A stretch of DNA of 64,000 bases from JBEEOW01 sp041191405 (lineage in GTDB: Bacteria > Bacteroidota > Bacteroidia > Cytophagales > UBA9547): assembly GCA_041191405.1 (NCBI GenBank), contig JBEEOW010000007.1, positions 1 through 64,000 on the forward strand, written 5' to 3'. How positions within the stretch are numbered: position 1 is the stretch's first letter; each line of letters begins with the position of its first letter. Below, piece by piece: positions 42,956 to 51,545 of this stretch. The position numbers were made by a program, and so were the translations under genes. The notes below the pieces were generated by a model, which saw only the letters and a list, made by a program, of their open reading frames with translations, was not told where the DNA came from and searched no databases.

Positions 42956-44281
42956 ATGGACAATAAAGCATTGATTGATAGTTTATTAAATGCACTTTCA
43001 TTTTCGCCTAATAATGTACCTTTGCGTTTACAAATTGCTGATTTGTTGGTAAAAGACGGTGAATTTGACAAGGCCATTGAGCAATACACTAAAATAATTG
43101 AAATTGAGCCAAGTAATGCGCCAGCTAAATTTTTATTAGCACAGCAATATTACAATGTTGGTAAAATTTCGGTAGCAGCAGTTTTGCTTGATGAATTGTT
43201 GGCAATAAATGATTCGGTGCCTGATTTTTTACTGTTACTTGCTAAAATTCAACACAAGGAAGGCAATAAAGAAGAATGTTTAAATACATATCAAAAACTA
43301 CTGTCAATCAATCCATTATATACTGACGAAGAGCTTGACAATGTGTATCGCACGCCCTCAAATGATGCATTGTTTAATATAGTTGAGGAAATTGAAGATG
43401 GTTTTTCGGATTATATGATTTCAAAACCAGATGTTAATTTTTCGCATGTTGGTGGATTAGAGGATATTAAAAAAGAGGTTAACTTAAAAATAATTGCGCC
43501 ATTCAAAAATCCTGATTTGTTCAAGATGTATGGCAAAAAAGCTGGAGGTGGGATTTTGTTATACGGTCCTCCAGGTTGTGGAAAAACATTTTTAGCCAAA
43601 GCTACAGCTGGAGAAATCAATGCAAACTTCTTTAATGTTGGCATAAGCGATATTTTAGATATGTGGATTGGTAACAGCGAAAAAAACTTACACAATATTT
43701 TTGAGTTAGCTCGTAGAAAAAAACCTTGTGTACTGTTTTTTGACGAAGTAGATGCACTTGGAGCCAATAGAAATGACATGAAAAACTCAGCTGGTCGCCA
43801 AGTGATTAATCAATTTTTGGCAGAACTTGATGGTGTAGATACTGATAATGAAGGTGTTTTGATTTTAGCTGCAACCAATGCTCCTTGGCATTTAGACCCA
43901 GCTTTTCGTCGCCCAGGCAGGTTTGATAGAATTCTGTTTGTAGCTCCACCTGATGCTCCTGCAAGAGTTGAAATGTTTAAATCAATGTTGGCAGACAAAC
44001 CAATTACTGATATTGATTATAATGCTTTGGCTAAAATTACTGATGGCTATTCAGGAGCTGATATTAAATCAATTATCGACAAAGCAATTGAAGGTGTACT
44101 TGAACAAGTAATGTTAACAGGCAACCCAATACCTTTGACAACCAATATGTTACTTGCTGCAGCTAAAAAGTCTGTCCCTTCAACTGCTGAATGGTTAAGT
44201 ACTGCAAAAAACTATGCTGTATATTCAAATGAAGCTGGTCAATATGATGAAATATTGAAATATTTAAAGTTGAAAAAATAG
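42956..44281 (+). CDS. TPR-AAA+ ATPase (Cdc48/FtsH-like AAA module)
   Basis: 441 residues with two parts. Residues about 1-125 hold three to four TPR helices pairs (PLRLQIADLLVKDGEFDKAIEQY, APAKFLLAQQYYNVGK). Residues about 155-420 are one classical AAA domain: VGGLEDIKKEV, Walker A LLYGPPGCGKTF (about 200), pore-region ISDILDMWIGNSEKNLH, Walker B VLFFDEVDALG (about 259), Arg-finger region AFRRPGRFDRI, and sensor 2 GYSGADI. No protease domain or membrane helix is present. I infer an unfoldase or remodelling ATPase that recruits partners through the TPRs, probably with the neighbouring MoxR and TPR membrane proteins. Confidence 0.88.
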   Translation: MDNKALIDSLLNALSFSPNNVPLRLQIADLLVKDGEFDKAIEQYTKIIEIEPSNAPAKFLLAQQYYNVGKISVAAVLLDELLAINDSVPDFLLLLAKIQHKEGNKEECLNTYQKLLSINPLYTDEELDNVYRTPSNDALFNIVEEIEDGFSDYMISKPDVNFSHVGGLEDIKKEVNLKIIAPFKNPDLFKMYGKKAGGGILLYGPPGCGKTFLAKATAGEINANFFNVGISDILDMWIGNSEKNLHNIFELARRKKPCVLFFDEVDALGANRNDMKNSAGRQVINQFLAELDGVDTDNEGVLILAATNAPWHLDPAFRRPGRFDRILFVAPPDAPARVEMFKSMLADKPITDIDYNALAKITDGYSGADIKSIIDKAIEGVLEQVMLTGNPIPLTTNMLLAAAKKSVPSTAEWLSTAKNYAVYSNEAGQYDEILKYLKLKK

Positions 44282-44401
44282 ATATCATAGGATTTTCAAA
44301 GAAAATCAAAACTTATATGGTTTAAAGAATAAAATTATACTTCATTAAGTACATATAAGAGGATTTATTCTAAATCCGTTATTACCATTAAACTATAAAA
44401 A

Positions 44402-45601
44402 ATGAGTGCCCAATTAGATTACGTTATCTTACTTTACAAACAAGAAAAATATGCTCAAGCGGCTGAACAATGTAAAAAATTGTTACAAGAAGACCCTGAG
44501 GATGTTTATGTAATCTATTTATTATCAACTATTTTACTTGAGCAACGCAAACTTGACGAAGCTTTAAAAACCATACAAAGTGGTATGGCTATTGCACCTG
44601 AATTTGCGCTTTTTCATTATGCACAAGCCATATATTTTTATTATAAAAACAAAACCAAAGATGCATTAAAATCACTTGCAGAAGCATTAAAACTGAATCC
44701 TTTTGATGATGATTTTTATACTTTAAAAGCACAAATTTTAATGCACGACAAAGAGTTTTCAAAGGCATTAATTGCTGCCAATGAAGCACTTAAATTTAAT
44801 CCTGAAAATACAACTGCATTAAATCATCGTTCAAAATGCTTGGCAAGGTTAGGTAACAAAACCGAAGCTTTAGATTCGCTACATAAGTCATTAGAACTTG
44901 ACCCAAATAACGAAGCAACATTTACTAACCTCGGATACAGAGCATTAGAAGATGGAAACCATATACAAGCATTAGAGAGTTTTAAAGAAGCATTAAAACT
45001 ACAACCTAACAATGTGGTAGCTCAGGAAGGAATGAAAGAAGCATTAAAATCAAAATATTGGTTTTACAGAAAATACTTATCATTTGAGTTTTGGTTAGAA
45101 GAGCATAGAAGAAACATTTTTTATGTAGTAATTGCAATAAATGTATTGATAAAAGCTGCTGGTGCTTACAGTATGCTGCTTTCTATTTTGCTAATTATGA
45201 GCTTTTTAGCTATTAGATTAATCAAACCACTTTCAAATGTATATTTACTTTTACATCCATTTGGTAAATTGATACTCGATAAAAGAGAAAAACTAACCGC
45301 TAGAGTAATTGGTTCAGGATTTGGACTAGCTACCTTATTAGGAATCACCTATTTAATTACTCAAAACACTACTTTTGCAGGCATTTCATTTGGTTTGTTT
45401 TTAATGTTAGTTCCACTATCAGTTAGTTTAGGAAATGTATTCGTAAACAAACTTTGGACAGGCATTAGCTGGACAATTTCTATTGTAGCTATTATTTTAA
45501 TGTTACTTTCAAGTACAGTTTCAATAGCAACAGGTATTGTAATCAATGATTTTAGTGTTTGGTTGTTAGTTTTGGTTTGCTTGTTTACTTGGGTGTTTTA
45601 A
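44402..45601 (+). CDS. TPR-repeat membrane protein
   Basis: 399 residues. About six TPR units fill residues 1-215 (LYKQEKYAQAAEQCKKLL, HYAQAIYFYYKNKTKDAL, ALNHRSKCLARLGNKTEALD, ATFTNLGYRALEDGNHIQ). About five hydrophobic helices follow at 238-275, 303-320, 325-348, 353-380 and 383-399, with hardly any tail. The TPR part should face the cytosol, making this a membrane docking platform. It lies 120 nt after the TPR-AAA+ ATPase. No close named family is recognised. Confidence 0.8.
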   Translation: MSAQLDYVILLYKQEKYAQAAEQCKKLLQEDPEDVYVIYLLSTILLEQRKLDEALKTIQSGMAIAPEFALFHYAQAIYFYYKNKTKDALKSLAEALKLNPFDDDFYTLKAQILMHDKEFSKALIAANEALKFNPENTTALNHRSKCLARLGNKTEALDSLHKSLELDPNNEATFTNLGYRALEDGNHIQALESFKEALKLQPNNVVAQEGMKEALKSKYWFYRKYLSFEFWLEEHRRNIFYVVIAINVLIKAAGAYSMLLSILLIMSFLAIRLIKPLSNVYLLLHPFGKLILDKREKLTARVIGSGFGLATLLGITYLITQNTTFAGISFGLFLMLVPLSVSLGNVFVNKLWTGISWTISIVAIILMLLSSTVSIATGIVINDFSVWLLVLVCLFTWVF

Positions 45602-45617
45602 GTCAAATGTGTGATTT

Positions 45618-46037
45618 ATGTGGGGGTTGAGTGTAAAAAGTTTGAATTGGTATTTTTTTATAATAACCTTTATAAGTCTATTGATTTGTATATTTAGTAT
45701 TGGTATTGGACTACTATTCTATTTTCTTAGTTATCCATTTTTTATTTTTTTATTCTACAAATCAATGTATAAACTTAGTAAACAAACGGAAATTCTTTAT
45801 CCAGAAATATTCAATAAACATAAAACATTAGATAGAAGTAATAAATACATTATACAAGTTGATAATGATATTTTACTAGGAAATAGTTCACTTAGTGAAT
45901 CTTATAATAGTATTGACAATTTAGAATTAAAAAACTTATTTCATTTCTCAAAAAGATGTTCTTTATTGACTATAATTTCTTTGCCATTAGGTGTCTTTAT
46001 AAGTATTATTATTTTTATATTTCAAAGGTATTTATAA
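45618..46037 (+). CDS. Small hypothetical membrane protein
   Basis: 139 residues with two N-terminal hydrophobic helices (about 12-50, FIITFISLLICIFSIGIGLLFYF) and one at the C-terminus (about 117-136), and a polar loop of about 60 residues between them. No family recognised. It lies 16 nt after the TPR membrane gene and may be the last member of that operon. It is followed at once by a palindromic terminator-like repeat. Confidence 0.65.
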   Translation: MWGLSVKSLNWYFFIITFISLLICIFSIGIGLLFYFLSYPFFIFLFYKSMYKLSKQTEILYPEIFNKHKTLDRSNKYIIQVDNDILLGNSSLSESYNSIDNLELKNLFHFSKRCSLLTIISLPLGVFISIIIFIFQRYL

Positions 46038-46040
46038 AAA

Positions 46041-46075
46041 AATACCTAACAGGTTTTAAAAACCTGTCAGGTATT
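46041..46075. terminator. Palindromic repeat CCTAACAGG...CCTGTCAGG, copy A
   Basis: 46041-46057 pairs with 46059-46075 with one mismatch. It lies between convergent genes. The 29-nt core (46044-46072) differs from 49124-49152 at only the central position. Both copies sit just 3' of a leftward gene, so terminator function, here bidirectional, is likely. Confidence 0.75.
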
Positions 46076-46082
46076 TGTAAAA

Positions 46083-48869
46083 TTACTCTTCAGTTACTAC
46101 CATTTTTAAGCGGTGAATTTTTTCACTTATTACTTCAACAGTGTACACTCCTGGTGGCAAACTATGATTAATCATTACTGAAGTTTCAGTGCTTGTTTTT
46201 TCTTTAGCAAAAATCAAATTTCCACTAAAGTCATAAATATTAATTTTATCAATTGGATATTTACTTTGAGCAATTGAAACCTTACCATCATTTGATGGAT
46301 TTGGATACAATTTAATTAAATCAGGATTTTCAATTAAATCATTATCCAAATTTGTAAGAATTGATTTAATTTTAAAATATACTCTGTTTGAAATTTCGTT
46401 GTAGGAGTCATTTGTAAAAAACACTACAAAATATTCACCATCTAATTTGGGTACATTATCAGCTTGGAATGTAGCTGTGCCTTTTGGTAATCCACCTACA
46501 TAAGCATAATTGATTAAAGGATCAATGTTCGGGTTTGCGTTTTTATTGAAAATCCCAAGCCAGTCTTTTGCTACACCTGGTCCATCTTGAAAATCTACAG
46601 ATATTAAATCTCCTAGATTGTATTCAATTTTATCAGTTTTAATTGTAGCAATTGTATCTCCATAGGAGAAATATAATTTATTACCAACACCAGTGTAACC
46701 ATCTGTTAATAAGTATTGTGCGTAATAATACCCTTTTGTTAATCCTGTAAATTTAAGAGTTCCATTCGTTCCTGTTGTGTAGCTCCATTTATCAGCAGGC
46801 GAACTTGCACCTGGGGTTTTTCCTACTCTATAAATACCTATCCAATCTTTTGCATTTGCGGGTGCATTCGAATAATTTATTTGTACTGTATCTTTGTTTT
46901 TGTAGGTGTTTTTATTTGATGTTAAAACTGGTATTGAACCAACATAAATATTTATTCTTGTTGCTAATTCAGTATAACCATCATTTGAAAAATAAGCTAT
47001 GTAATACTCTCCAGCAGTTGAAACAGTAAAATTAAGTACTCCACTAGCCCCTGTTACATACTTCCAAGTTGTTGAAGTAGTACCTGAACCTGGAGTTTGT
47101 CCTTTTTTATAAATACCAATCCAATCTTTTAAGTTACCCGAACCATTGGTATAAGTTACTTGAATAGATTCACTGTTAATATACTCAATTTTATCTGTAA
47201 CTATTTTTGGGGTCGAAACTGTACTACCAGTAATAACCAAGGTTTGTACAGTTGACCAAGCCGACCAATTCATGTTTCTATCTCTATGTCTAACTCTTAC
47301 ATAATGAGTACCATTAGGTATTTCGCCTGAGTTTATTGTGTATTTAAAAATATCAACACCAGCACCAATATCTTTGGTTTTATAAACTACCCCATCTTTA
47401 CCAAATAAATTTTCATAATCTCTTAAAATATCCTTTTCTAAAGTTGAAAATGAATTTGTTTGTGAAATTTGGAATTGAGTAGAATTGTAAGGCTCTGATG
47501 TTGTAGTGCTATATGTCGAACTTACCAAGGTAAACGGTAATGTGGTACTACTAGGAAATGTGTTTGTAAATGAAGGTGTTGCTGGAGATGCTTGTCCCGT
47601 TTTACGATAAAATTGATCAATTAACCTACTTTCTTCCCAAACAAATTTTGTGGTTGTATTTGTCCAATCATTAATTGAAGTAGTGTAACCAATTGAATAT
47701 GATTCTATATTTACAGCATTCGTAACTAAATCAACTTCCATAATTTGGTAATTCCAATTACAAATAGTTTTCTGACAATCATCGTAATCAGCCTCTGTTG
47801 ACATACCCCAATATTGGTCCCAAGCCGAACCACCAGAAATGATATTATAAACTGGTTTGTTTTTATCTTGTCCACGAGCATATAGATGGTGATGAGCACC
47901 AACATTCATCAAATATTTCGATGAAGTAATCAATTTTGGATACATTGTATTTCTGATCCAAGTTGAAACGTCTCCAATATATTGTTCAGCTTGGTATGGT
48001 CTGTGCGCTAAAGAAACAATCCATTTTACATTAGGGTCAACATTGGCAGAATCTAAAACTTTTGCACCCCAAGTATATTGAGCTGCATTTAAAGTTGAAC
48101 TTCCTTCTGTTGTGAAATTCATAAATAACACATTTCCAGCTAAAAAAGCATAATATTCTTCTGTACCCGAATTTATACCTTTATAATTTATTCCATCATA
48201 ATGAAAATGATTTTTGTATGCGGTTAAATTTAAAGAGCCATACGTTTCATGATTTCCAACTATTGTTGATATACCAATATATGGTGAAATTGCTTTTATC
48301 TTATTAAAATGTACATTTTCATAATGGTCTAGTGTTCCAACATCTACTTGGTCACCAACCATTACAACCATATCCACTGCCTCATTTAACGGAACACCAT
48401 ATTTAGCTTCAACTTTGCGTTTAGCTCTGATTACCAATGAATCATAACGAGGTTCGTTTTTTAATTGGTTATCGCCCATAATTAAAAAACGCATTTTTTT
48501 ATTACTTACCTCTGCCCCACCTGGCGAAGGCATGGTTCTAAATGAATAAACTGGAGAAACATACGCTCCAGTTTGTACTTTGTAATAATACTTGGTATAA
48601 GGCTGTAAACCAGTTAAATGTACAGAGTGATAGTAGTAATTGTTACTATAGCCAGCATCTGTCCAGATATTATTTGTACCTGTGGTTGTTAAATTCAGGT
48701 TTGATGAACTTTTACCATAAAGTACTTTACTTTCGGTACCTGATGAAGTTTTCCAGTTTATAAAAACCGAATTTGGTGTCATTACCTCGAGGTAAGGCAC
48801 AGTAGTTTGAGCTTTAAGGCTTGTTAATACTACAAAAAATAGCATTAAACTTAGTAATTTTGCTTTCAT
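46083..48869 (-). CDS. Secreted purple-acid-phosphatase-like phosphoesterase with T9SS sorting domain
   Basis: 928 residues. Signal peptide 1-20 (ends SLKAQ). An N-terminal fibronectin-III/PAP-like domain lies at about 24-112 (VFINWKTSSGTESKVLYG). The calcineurin-type metallophosphoesterase domain is at about 125-350, with metal motifs MGDNQ, VGDQVD, GNHET, AHRPY and GAHHHLY all in order. A further beta domain with NGTHYVRVRHRDRNMNWS follows (about 430-550). Next come three tandem repeats of about 93 residues, each with KDWIGIY or KDWLGIF (about 581, 675, 767). The final 85 residues are a type A T9SS sorting domain (LYPNPSNDGK, GVYTVEVIS). It is probably cell-surface or released. The natural phosphoester is unknown. 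Confidence 0.88.
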   Translation of the reverse strand: MKAKLLSLMLFFVVLTSLKAQTTVPYLEVMTPNSVFINWKTSSGTESKVLYGKSSSNLNLTTTGTNNIWTDAGYSNNYYYHSVHLTGLQPYTKYYYKVQTGAYVSPVYSFRTMPSPGGAEVSNKKMRFLIMGDNQLKNEPRYDSLVIRAKRKVEAKYGVPLNEAVDMVVMVGDQVDVGTLDHYENVHFNKIKAISPYIGISTIVGNHETYGSLNLTAYKNHFHYDGINYKGINSGTEEYYAFLAGNVLFMNFTTEGSSTLNAAQYTWGAKVLDSANVDPNVKWIVSLAHRPYQAEQYIGDVSTWIRNTMYPKLITSSKYLMNVGAHHHLYARGQDKNKPVYNIISGGSAWDQYWGMSTEADYDDCQKTICNWNYQIMEVDLVTNAVNIESYSIGYTTSINDWTNTTTKFVWEESRLIDQFYRKTGQASPATPSFTNTFPSSTTLPFTLVSSTYSTTTSEPYNSTQFQISQTNSFSTLEKDILRDYENLFGKDGVVYKTKDIGAGVDIFKYTINSGEIPNGTHYVRVRHRDRNMNWSAWSTVQTLVITGSTVSTPKIVTDKIEYINSESIQVTYTNGSGNLKDWIGIYKKGQTPGSGTTSTTWKYVTGASGVLNFTVSTAGEYYIAYFSNDGYTELATRINIYVGSIPVLTSNKNTYKNKDTVQINYSNAPANAKDWIGIYRVGKTPGASSPADKWSYTTGTNGTLKFTGLTKGYYYAQYLLTDGYTGVGNKLYFSYGDTIATIKTDKIEYNLGDLISVDFQDGPGVAKDWLGIFNKNANPNIDPLINYAYVGGLPKGTATFQADNVPKLDGEYFVVFFTNDSYNEISNRVYFKIKSILTNLDNDLIENPDLIKLYPNPSNDGKVSIAQSKYPIDKINIYDFSGNLIFAKEKTSTETSVMINHSLPPGVYTVEVISEKIHRLKMVVTEE

Positions 48870-49123
48870 TATTAGGGTTTTGTAAATTATTAAATATTCT
48901 GAAACAACATTATTTCAGAGTAATAATCACTAGTCGATTTTAAATAAAAAGGTAACTTTTATATTTAGAGGTTAAAAATAAGTATAATGTTGATAATCTA
49001 ATAGTTAATGTTATTTTACAATAAAATGATTACCCTTTAATAATATTGAATGATATCTATTAAATTTTGAAAAATTATAAAGAAACATCTGAGTAATACT
49101 AAGAGTTGGATATTAAAAAAATT

Positions 49124-49152
49124 ACCTAACAGGTTTTTAAAACCTGTCAGGT
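49124..49152. terminator. Palindromic repeat CCTAACAGG...CCTGTCAGG, copy B
   Basis: Same 29-nt core as copy A. It lies 13 nt beyond the stop of the protease gene on its 3' side. The rest of the 296-bp gap (48870-49165) is AT-rich, with no gene seen; it must contain the phosphoesterase promoter. Confidence 0.75.
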
Positions 49153-49165
49153 TTGATAAATTTAA

Positions 49166-50221
49166 TTATCTACTTGTTTTTATTCTGAAAACGAATTGTT
49201 TTGCATTTTCAATTTTAGATAATTTGTAGTTATTATTTGTTTTTGATTTGTTTGAAAGTTTAATTTTTACTTCCGATTTATTAATTGCTTCAATGATTTC
49301 TTTTGATTTTAAGGCATACACAGCACCCTCATTTTCAGTATTTTTGGCTGTAATCACTCCTATCACATTTCCTTGTTCGTTAAATAATGCTCCACCGCTA
49401 TTTCCTGGATTTACCCAAATTCCAATTTGATATGCCAAGGTATCATCTTCGTAGCCATTTGCCGAACTTACATAACCTTCACCATAAACGATACTTTTTT
49501 GTGGATAACCAAGCGTATAAACTTTTTGTCCTAATGGCGCTTGATTGGTTTCAAATTTAAATGGAATATTTCCAAAACCTTCATTACTAGAATCTTCAAT
49601 GGCTAAGATGGCGAAATCAAGTTTTTCGTTACTGTATATCAGTTTAGTTTTTATTGAACCAAACTTGTCATTTTCTGCAAAAATCTTGTTTGCATCTTTA
49701 ATAACATGATAATCAGTCAATATCATATTATTATTAATTGCAAAACCAGTTCCACCTGAAAGCATTTCTTCTGTTTTTTCTTCTTCTTCTTCGCTTACTA
49801 CTTGCCACAATTTACTTTGCGATTTTTTAACTTTTTCTAAATCAAGTTTTAAAGCTTGGTAATGTGATTTTGTTTGGTTCGATTTCATACCAATAAATGC
49901 AAAAGTCCCAATCACAAAAGCCAATGAAGCCGCAGCCATTATTGGCGTCCAGTTTTGATACCAAGGTATAATTTTGGTTTGTGGAGTTTGCGAAATTATA
50001 TCTTTAGGCATTTCAGCATGAAACTGATTAAGTTTTGATTTTAATTCTAATCTATCTTTAAATACATCAAAACCATTCCTTAACTTTTGATAATCAGCTA
50101 CATCTTGCGCAAATATTGTTTCGTTTTTAAATCTATAATTGTATAATTCTATTTCTTCAGGAGTGGCAGTTCCTTCAAAATATTTTTCTATTAGTTCAAA
50201 TGTTAATCCTTTATCGTTCAT
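49166..50221 (-). CDS. Membrane trypsin-like (S1C/DegP-type) protease with anti-sigma-like N-terminus
   Basis: 351 residues from ATG 50221; the open frame continues upstream into the sigma gene, but this ATG lies 8 nt after the sigma stop and gives the expected start. Residues 1-85 form a cytoplasmic domain beginning LTFELIEKYFEGTATPEE, matching the start of the 4126-6495 protein. One helix at about 89-109. The extracytoplasmic trypsin-like domain has the full triad: His in LTDYHVIKD (about 170), Asp in LDFAILAIE (about 200) and Ser in GNSGGALF (about 273). No PDZ domain follows. It is likely the partner of the adjacent ECF sigma factor. A protease fused to the sigma-binding part is unusual. 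Confidence 0.85.
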   Translation of the reverse strand: MNDKGLTFELIEKYFEGTATPEEIELYNYRFKNETIFAQDVADYQKLRNGFDVFKDRLELKSKLNQFHAEMPKDIISQTPQTKIIPWYQNWTPIMAAASLAFVIGTFAFIGMKSNQTKSHYQALKLDLEKVKKSQSKLWQVVSEEEEEKTEEMLSGGTGFAINNNMILTDYHVIKDANKIFAENDKFGSIKTKLIYSNEKLDFAILAIEDSSNEGFGNIPFKFETNQAPLGQKVYTLGYPQKSIVYGEGYVSSANGYEDDTLAYQIGIWVNPGNSGGALFNEQGNVIGVITAKNTENEGAVYALKSKEIIEAINKSEVKIKLSNKSKTNNNYKLSKIENAKQFVFRIKTSR

Positions 50222-50229
50222 AACCTTAT

Positions 50230-50802
50230 TTATTCGAAGATGGATACTTTTTGATTTTGTTGTGATGCAAAGAACAGTTTTTTGAGTCTTTGCAAACACT
50301 TATATTTCTGATTTTTAGCATTATCAGCATTGGTATAGCCAAATTTATCTGCGATTGCATTCATTGATAAATTATGGATATAATAGTCTTCAATAATCGT
50401 TTTACAGGGTTCGCCCAAACCAAGTAACGCAGTATTCATTTGTTGAAATTGAATTTCATTTTCAGTTTGGGTATTTAACTCCACTTCTTCATACTTTTCA
50501 TTTTCGTATAAATCAGCTACATATTTTGATTTTGCACTTAATTTCCTAAGCCATAGTCTTTTACAAATAGCATATAGATAAGTGGCTATACTACAAGTTA
50601 ATTCAAATGAATTATCCCTAATTTTTTCATAAAACAAAATCACAGCTTCTTGATAAATATCTTTGGCTTCGTCTTCAGTACCGTTGTTATTCAGTACCAA
50701 AAAGTTAATTGGTTTAAAATGAGACTTATAAAGCAATTCTAATGCTTTATTATCACCATTTTTTATCCCTGAAATGAGTAATTGATCTGTTTGATATTGC
50801 AT
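50230..50802 (-). CDS. ECF-type RNA polymerase sigma factor
   Basis: 190 residues; sigma region 2 (EDEAKDIYQEAVILFYEKI, ATYLYAICKRLWLRKL) and region 4 (LGEPCKTIIEDYYIHNLSMNAIADKFGY, then NAKNQKYKCLQRLKK). Clear paralogue of the factor at 3579-4121: same length class, same C-terminal NQKYKCL. It is followed 8 nt later by the protease with the anti-sigma-like N-terminus. The GGTTACC element at 50842-50863 lies exactly 40 nt upstream of the ATG. Confidence 0.9.
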   Translation of the reverse strand: MQYQTDQLLISGIKNGDNKALELLYKSHFKPINFLVLNNNGTEDEAKDIYQEAVILFYEKIRDNSFELTCSIATYLYAICKRLWLRKLSAKSKYVADLYENEKYEEVELNTQTENEIQFQQMNTALLGLGEPCKTIIEDYYIHNLSMNAIADKFGYTNADNAKNQKYKCLQRLKKLFFASQQNQKVSIFE

Positions 50803-50841
50803 AGACTCAAATTTGGTGTCTTTTATGCAATAATGCGTTAT

Positions 50842-50863
50842 AGGTAACCCAAAAAAATGAAAA
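50842..50863 (-). promoter_or_regulatory. ECF-module upstream element (TTTTCAT..GGTTACCT)
   Basis: Read on the minus strand it is identical at 19 of 22 positions to 3518-3539. In both cases 40 nt separate ACC from the ATG. It is probably the promoter of this sigma/protease unit. Confidence 0.6.
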
Positions 50864-50915
50864 TATTTTAAAATTATCTTACATCCTTTTATACCTTTAC
50901 CACAAATAGTTAAGT

Positions 50916-51479
50916 ATGCTAAAAGAATATTTTAAATCATTCAATATATTTTCTGAAAGTGAAATAAATGAAATTGAAAATATTGCCAAATTTAAATCTT
51001 TACATAAAAACGATTATTTAATTAAAGAAAACGAAGTTTGTAAAAATGTAGCATTTATAGTTTCGGGAACATTAAGGTCGTTTTATATTGCTAACAATGG
51101 AGATGAAATGAGCTATTGTATATCCTTTCCAAATCAATTTATTACTGCGTATTCATCGTTTATAACTGGTGCTGTTTCAAAAGAAAATATTCAGGCAATT
51201 ACACCAGTTGAAATGTATTTGATTAGTAAAGAAGATATTGAATCAATTAGTGCCAATAATTTAAACTGGATTAAATTTCAAAAAATTATGGCTGAATTTC
51301 AGTATCTTGAATTAGAAAATAGAATTTTTCAATTACAAAGAGATTCTGCAACTGAAAGATATTTAAATTTAAAAACTTCTCATCCTGAGTATTTTAGCAA
51401 AATTCCATTACAATATATTGCCTCCTATTTAGGAATTACACAACGACATTTAAGTAGAATTAGAAAAGAATGTAATTGA
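50916..51479 (+). CDS. Crp/Fnr-family transcriptional regulator
   Basis: 187 residues. N-terminal cyclic-nucleotide-binding-like beta barrel (LHKNDYLIKENEVCKNVAFIVSGTLRSFY, about 29-57), then a dimer helix (about 112-140). The short winged helix-turn-helix ends the protein (PLQYIASYLGITQRHLSRIRKE, about 163-184). There are no Fnr-type Cys ligands and the cAMP-pocket residues are not conserved, so the ligand is unknown. Such short Crp-like proteins are common in Bacteroidota beside oxidoreductase genes. The next gene on the same strand is an NAD(P)H oxidoreductase with an FNR-like site in its promoter. Confidence 0.9.
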   Translation: MLKEYFKSFNIFSESEINEIENIAKFKSLHKNDYLIKENEVCKNVAFIVSGTLRSFYIANNGDEMSYCISFPNQFITAYSSFITGAVSKENIQAITPVEMYLISKEDIESISANNLNWIKFQKIMAEFQYLELENRIFQLQRDSATERYLNLKTSHPEYFSKIPLQYIASYLGITQRHLSRIRKECN

Positions 51480-51494
51480 TAGACATTTGTCCTA

Positions 51495-51523
51495 TTTGAT
51501 AAGTATCATTTAAAGTAGTTTTG
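51495..51523 (+). promoter_or_regulatory. Promoter with overlapping FNR/CRP-like dyad
   Basis: TTTG at 51495-51498, 17-nt spacer, TAGTTTTG at 51516-51523: a full match to the Bacteroidota TTTG/TAnnTTTG promoter. Overlapping its -33 end is TTGAT-aagt-ATCAT (51496-51509), nine of ten positions of the FNR/CRP-type half-sites TTGATnnnnATCAA. This position would suit repression by the Crp/Fnr protein encoded just upstream. The ATG follows 22 nt after the -7 box. Confidence 0.65.
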
Positions 51524-51545
51524 TATATAATTAAATGATATTCAG

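Noticed and set aside
46083..48869. Antisense open frames with starts at 46775 and 48542
   Set aside because: They lie inside the phosphoesterase gene, whose frame carries complete motifs; the antisense frames show none.
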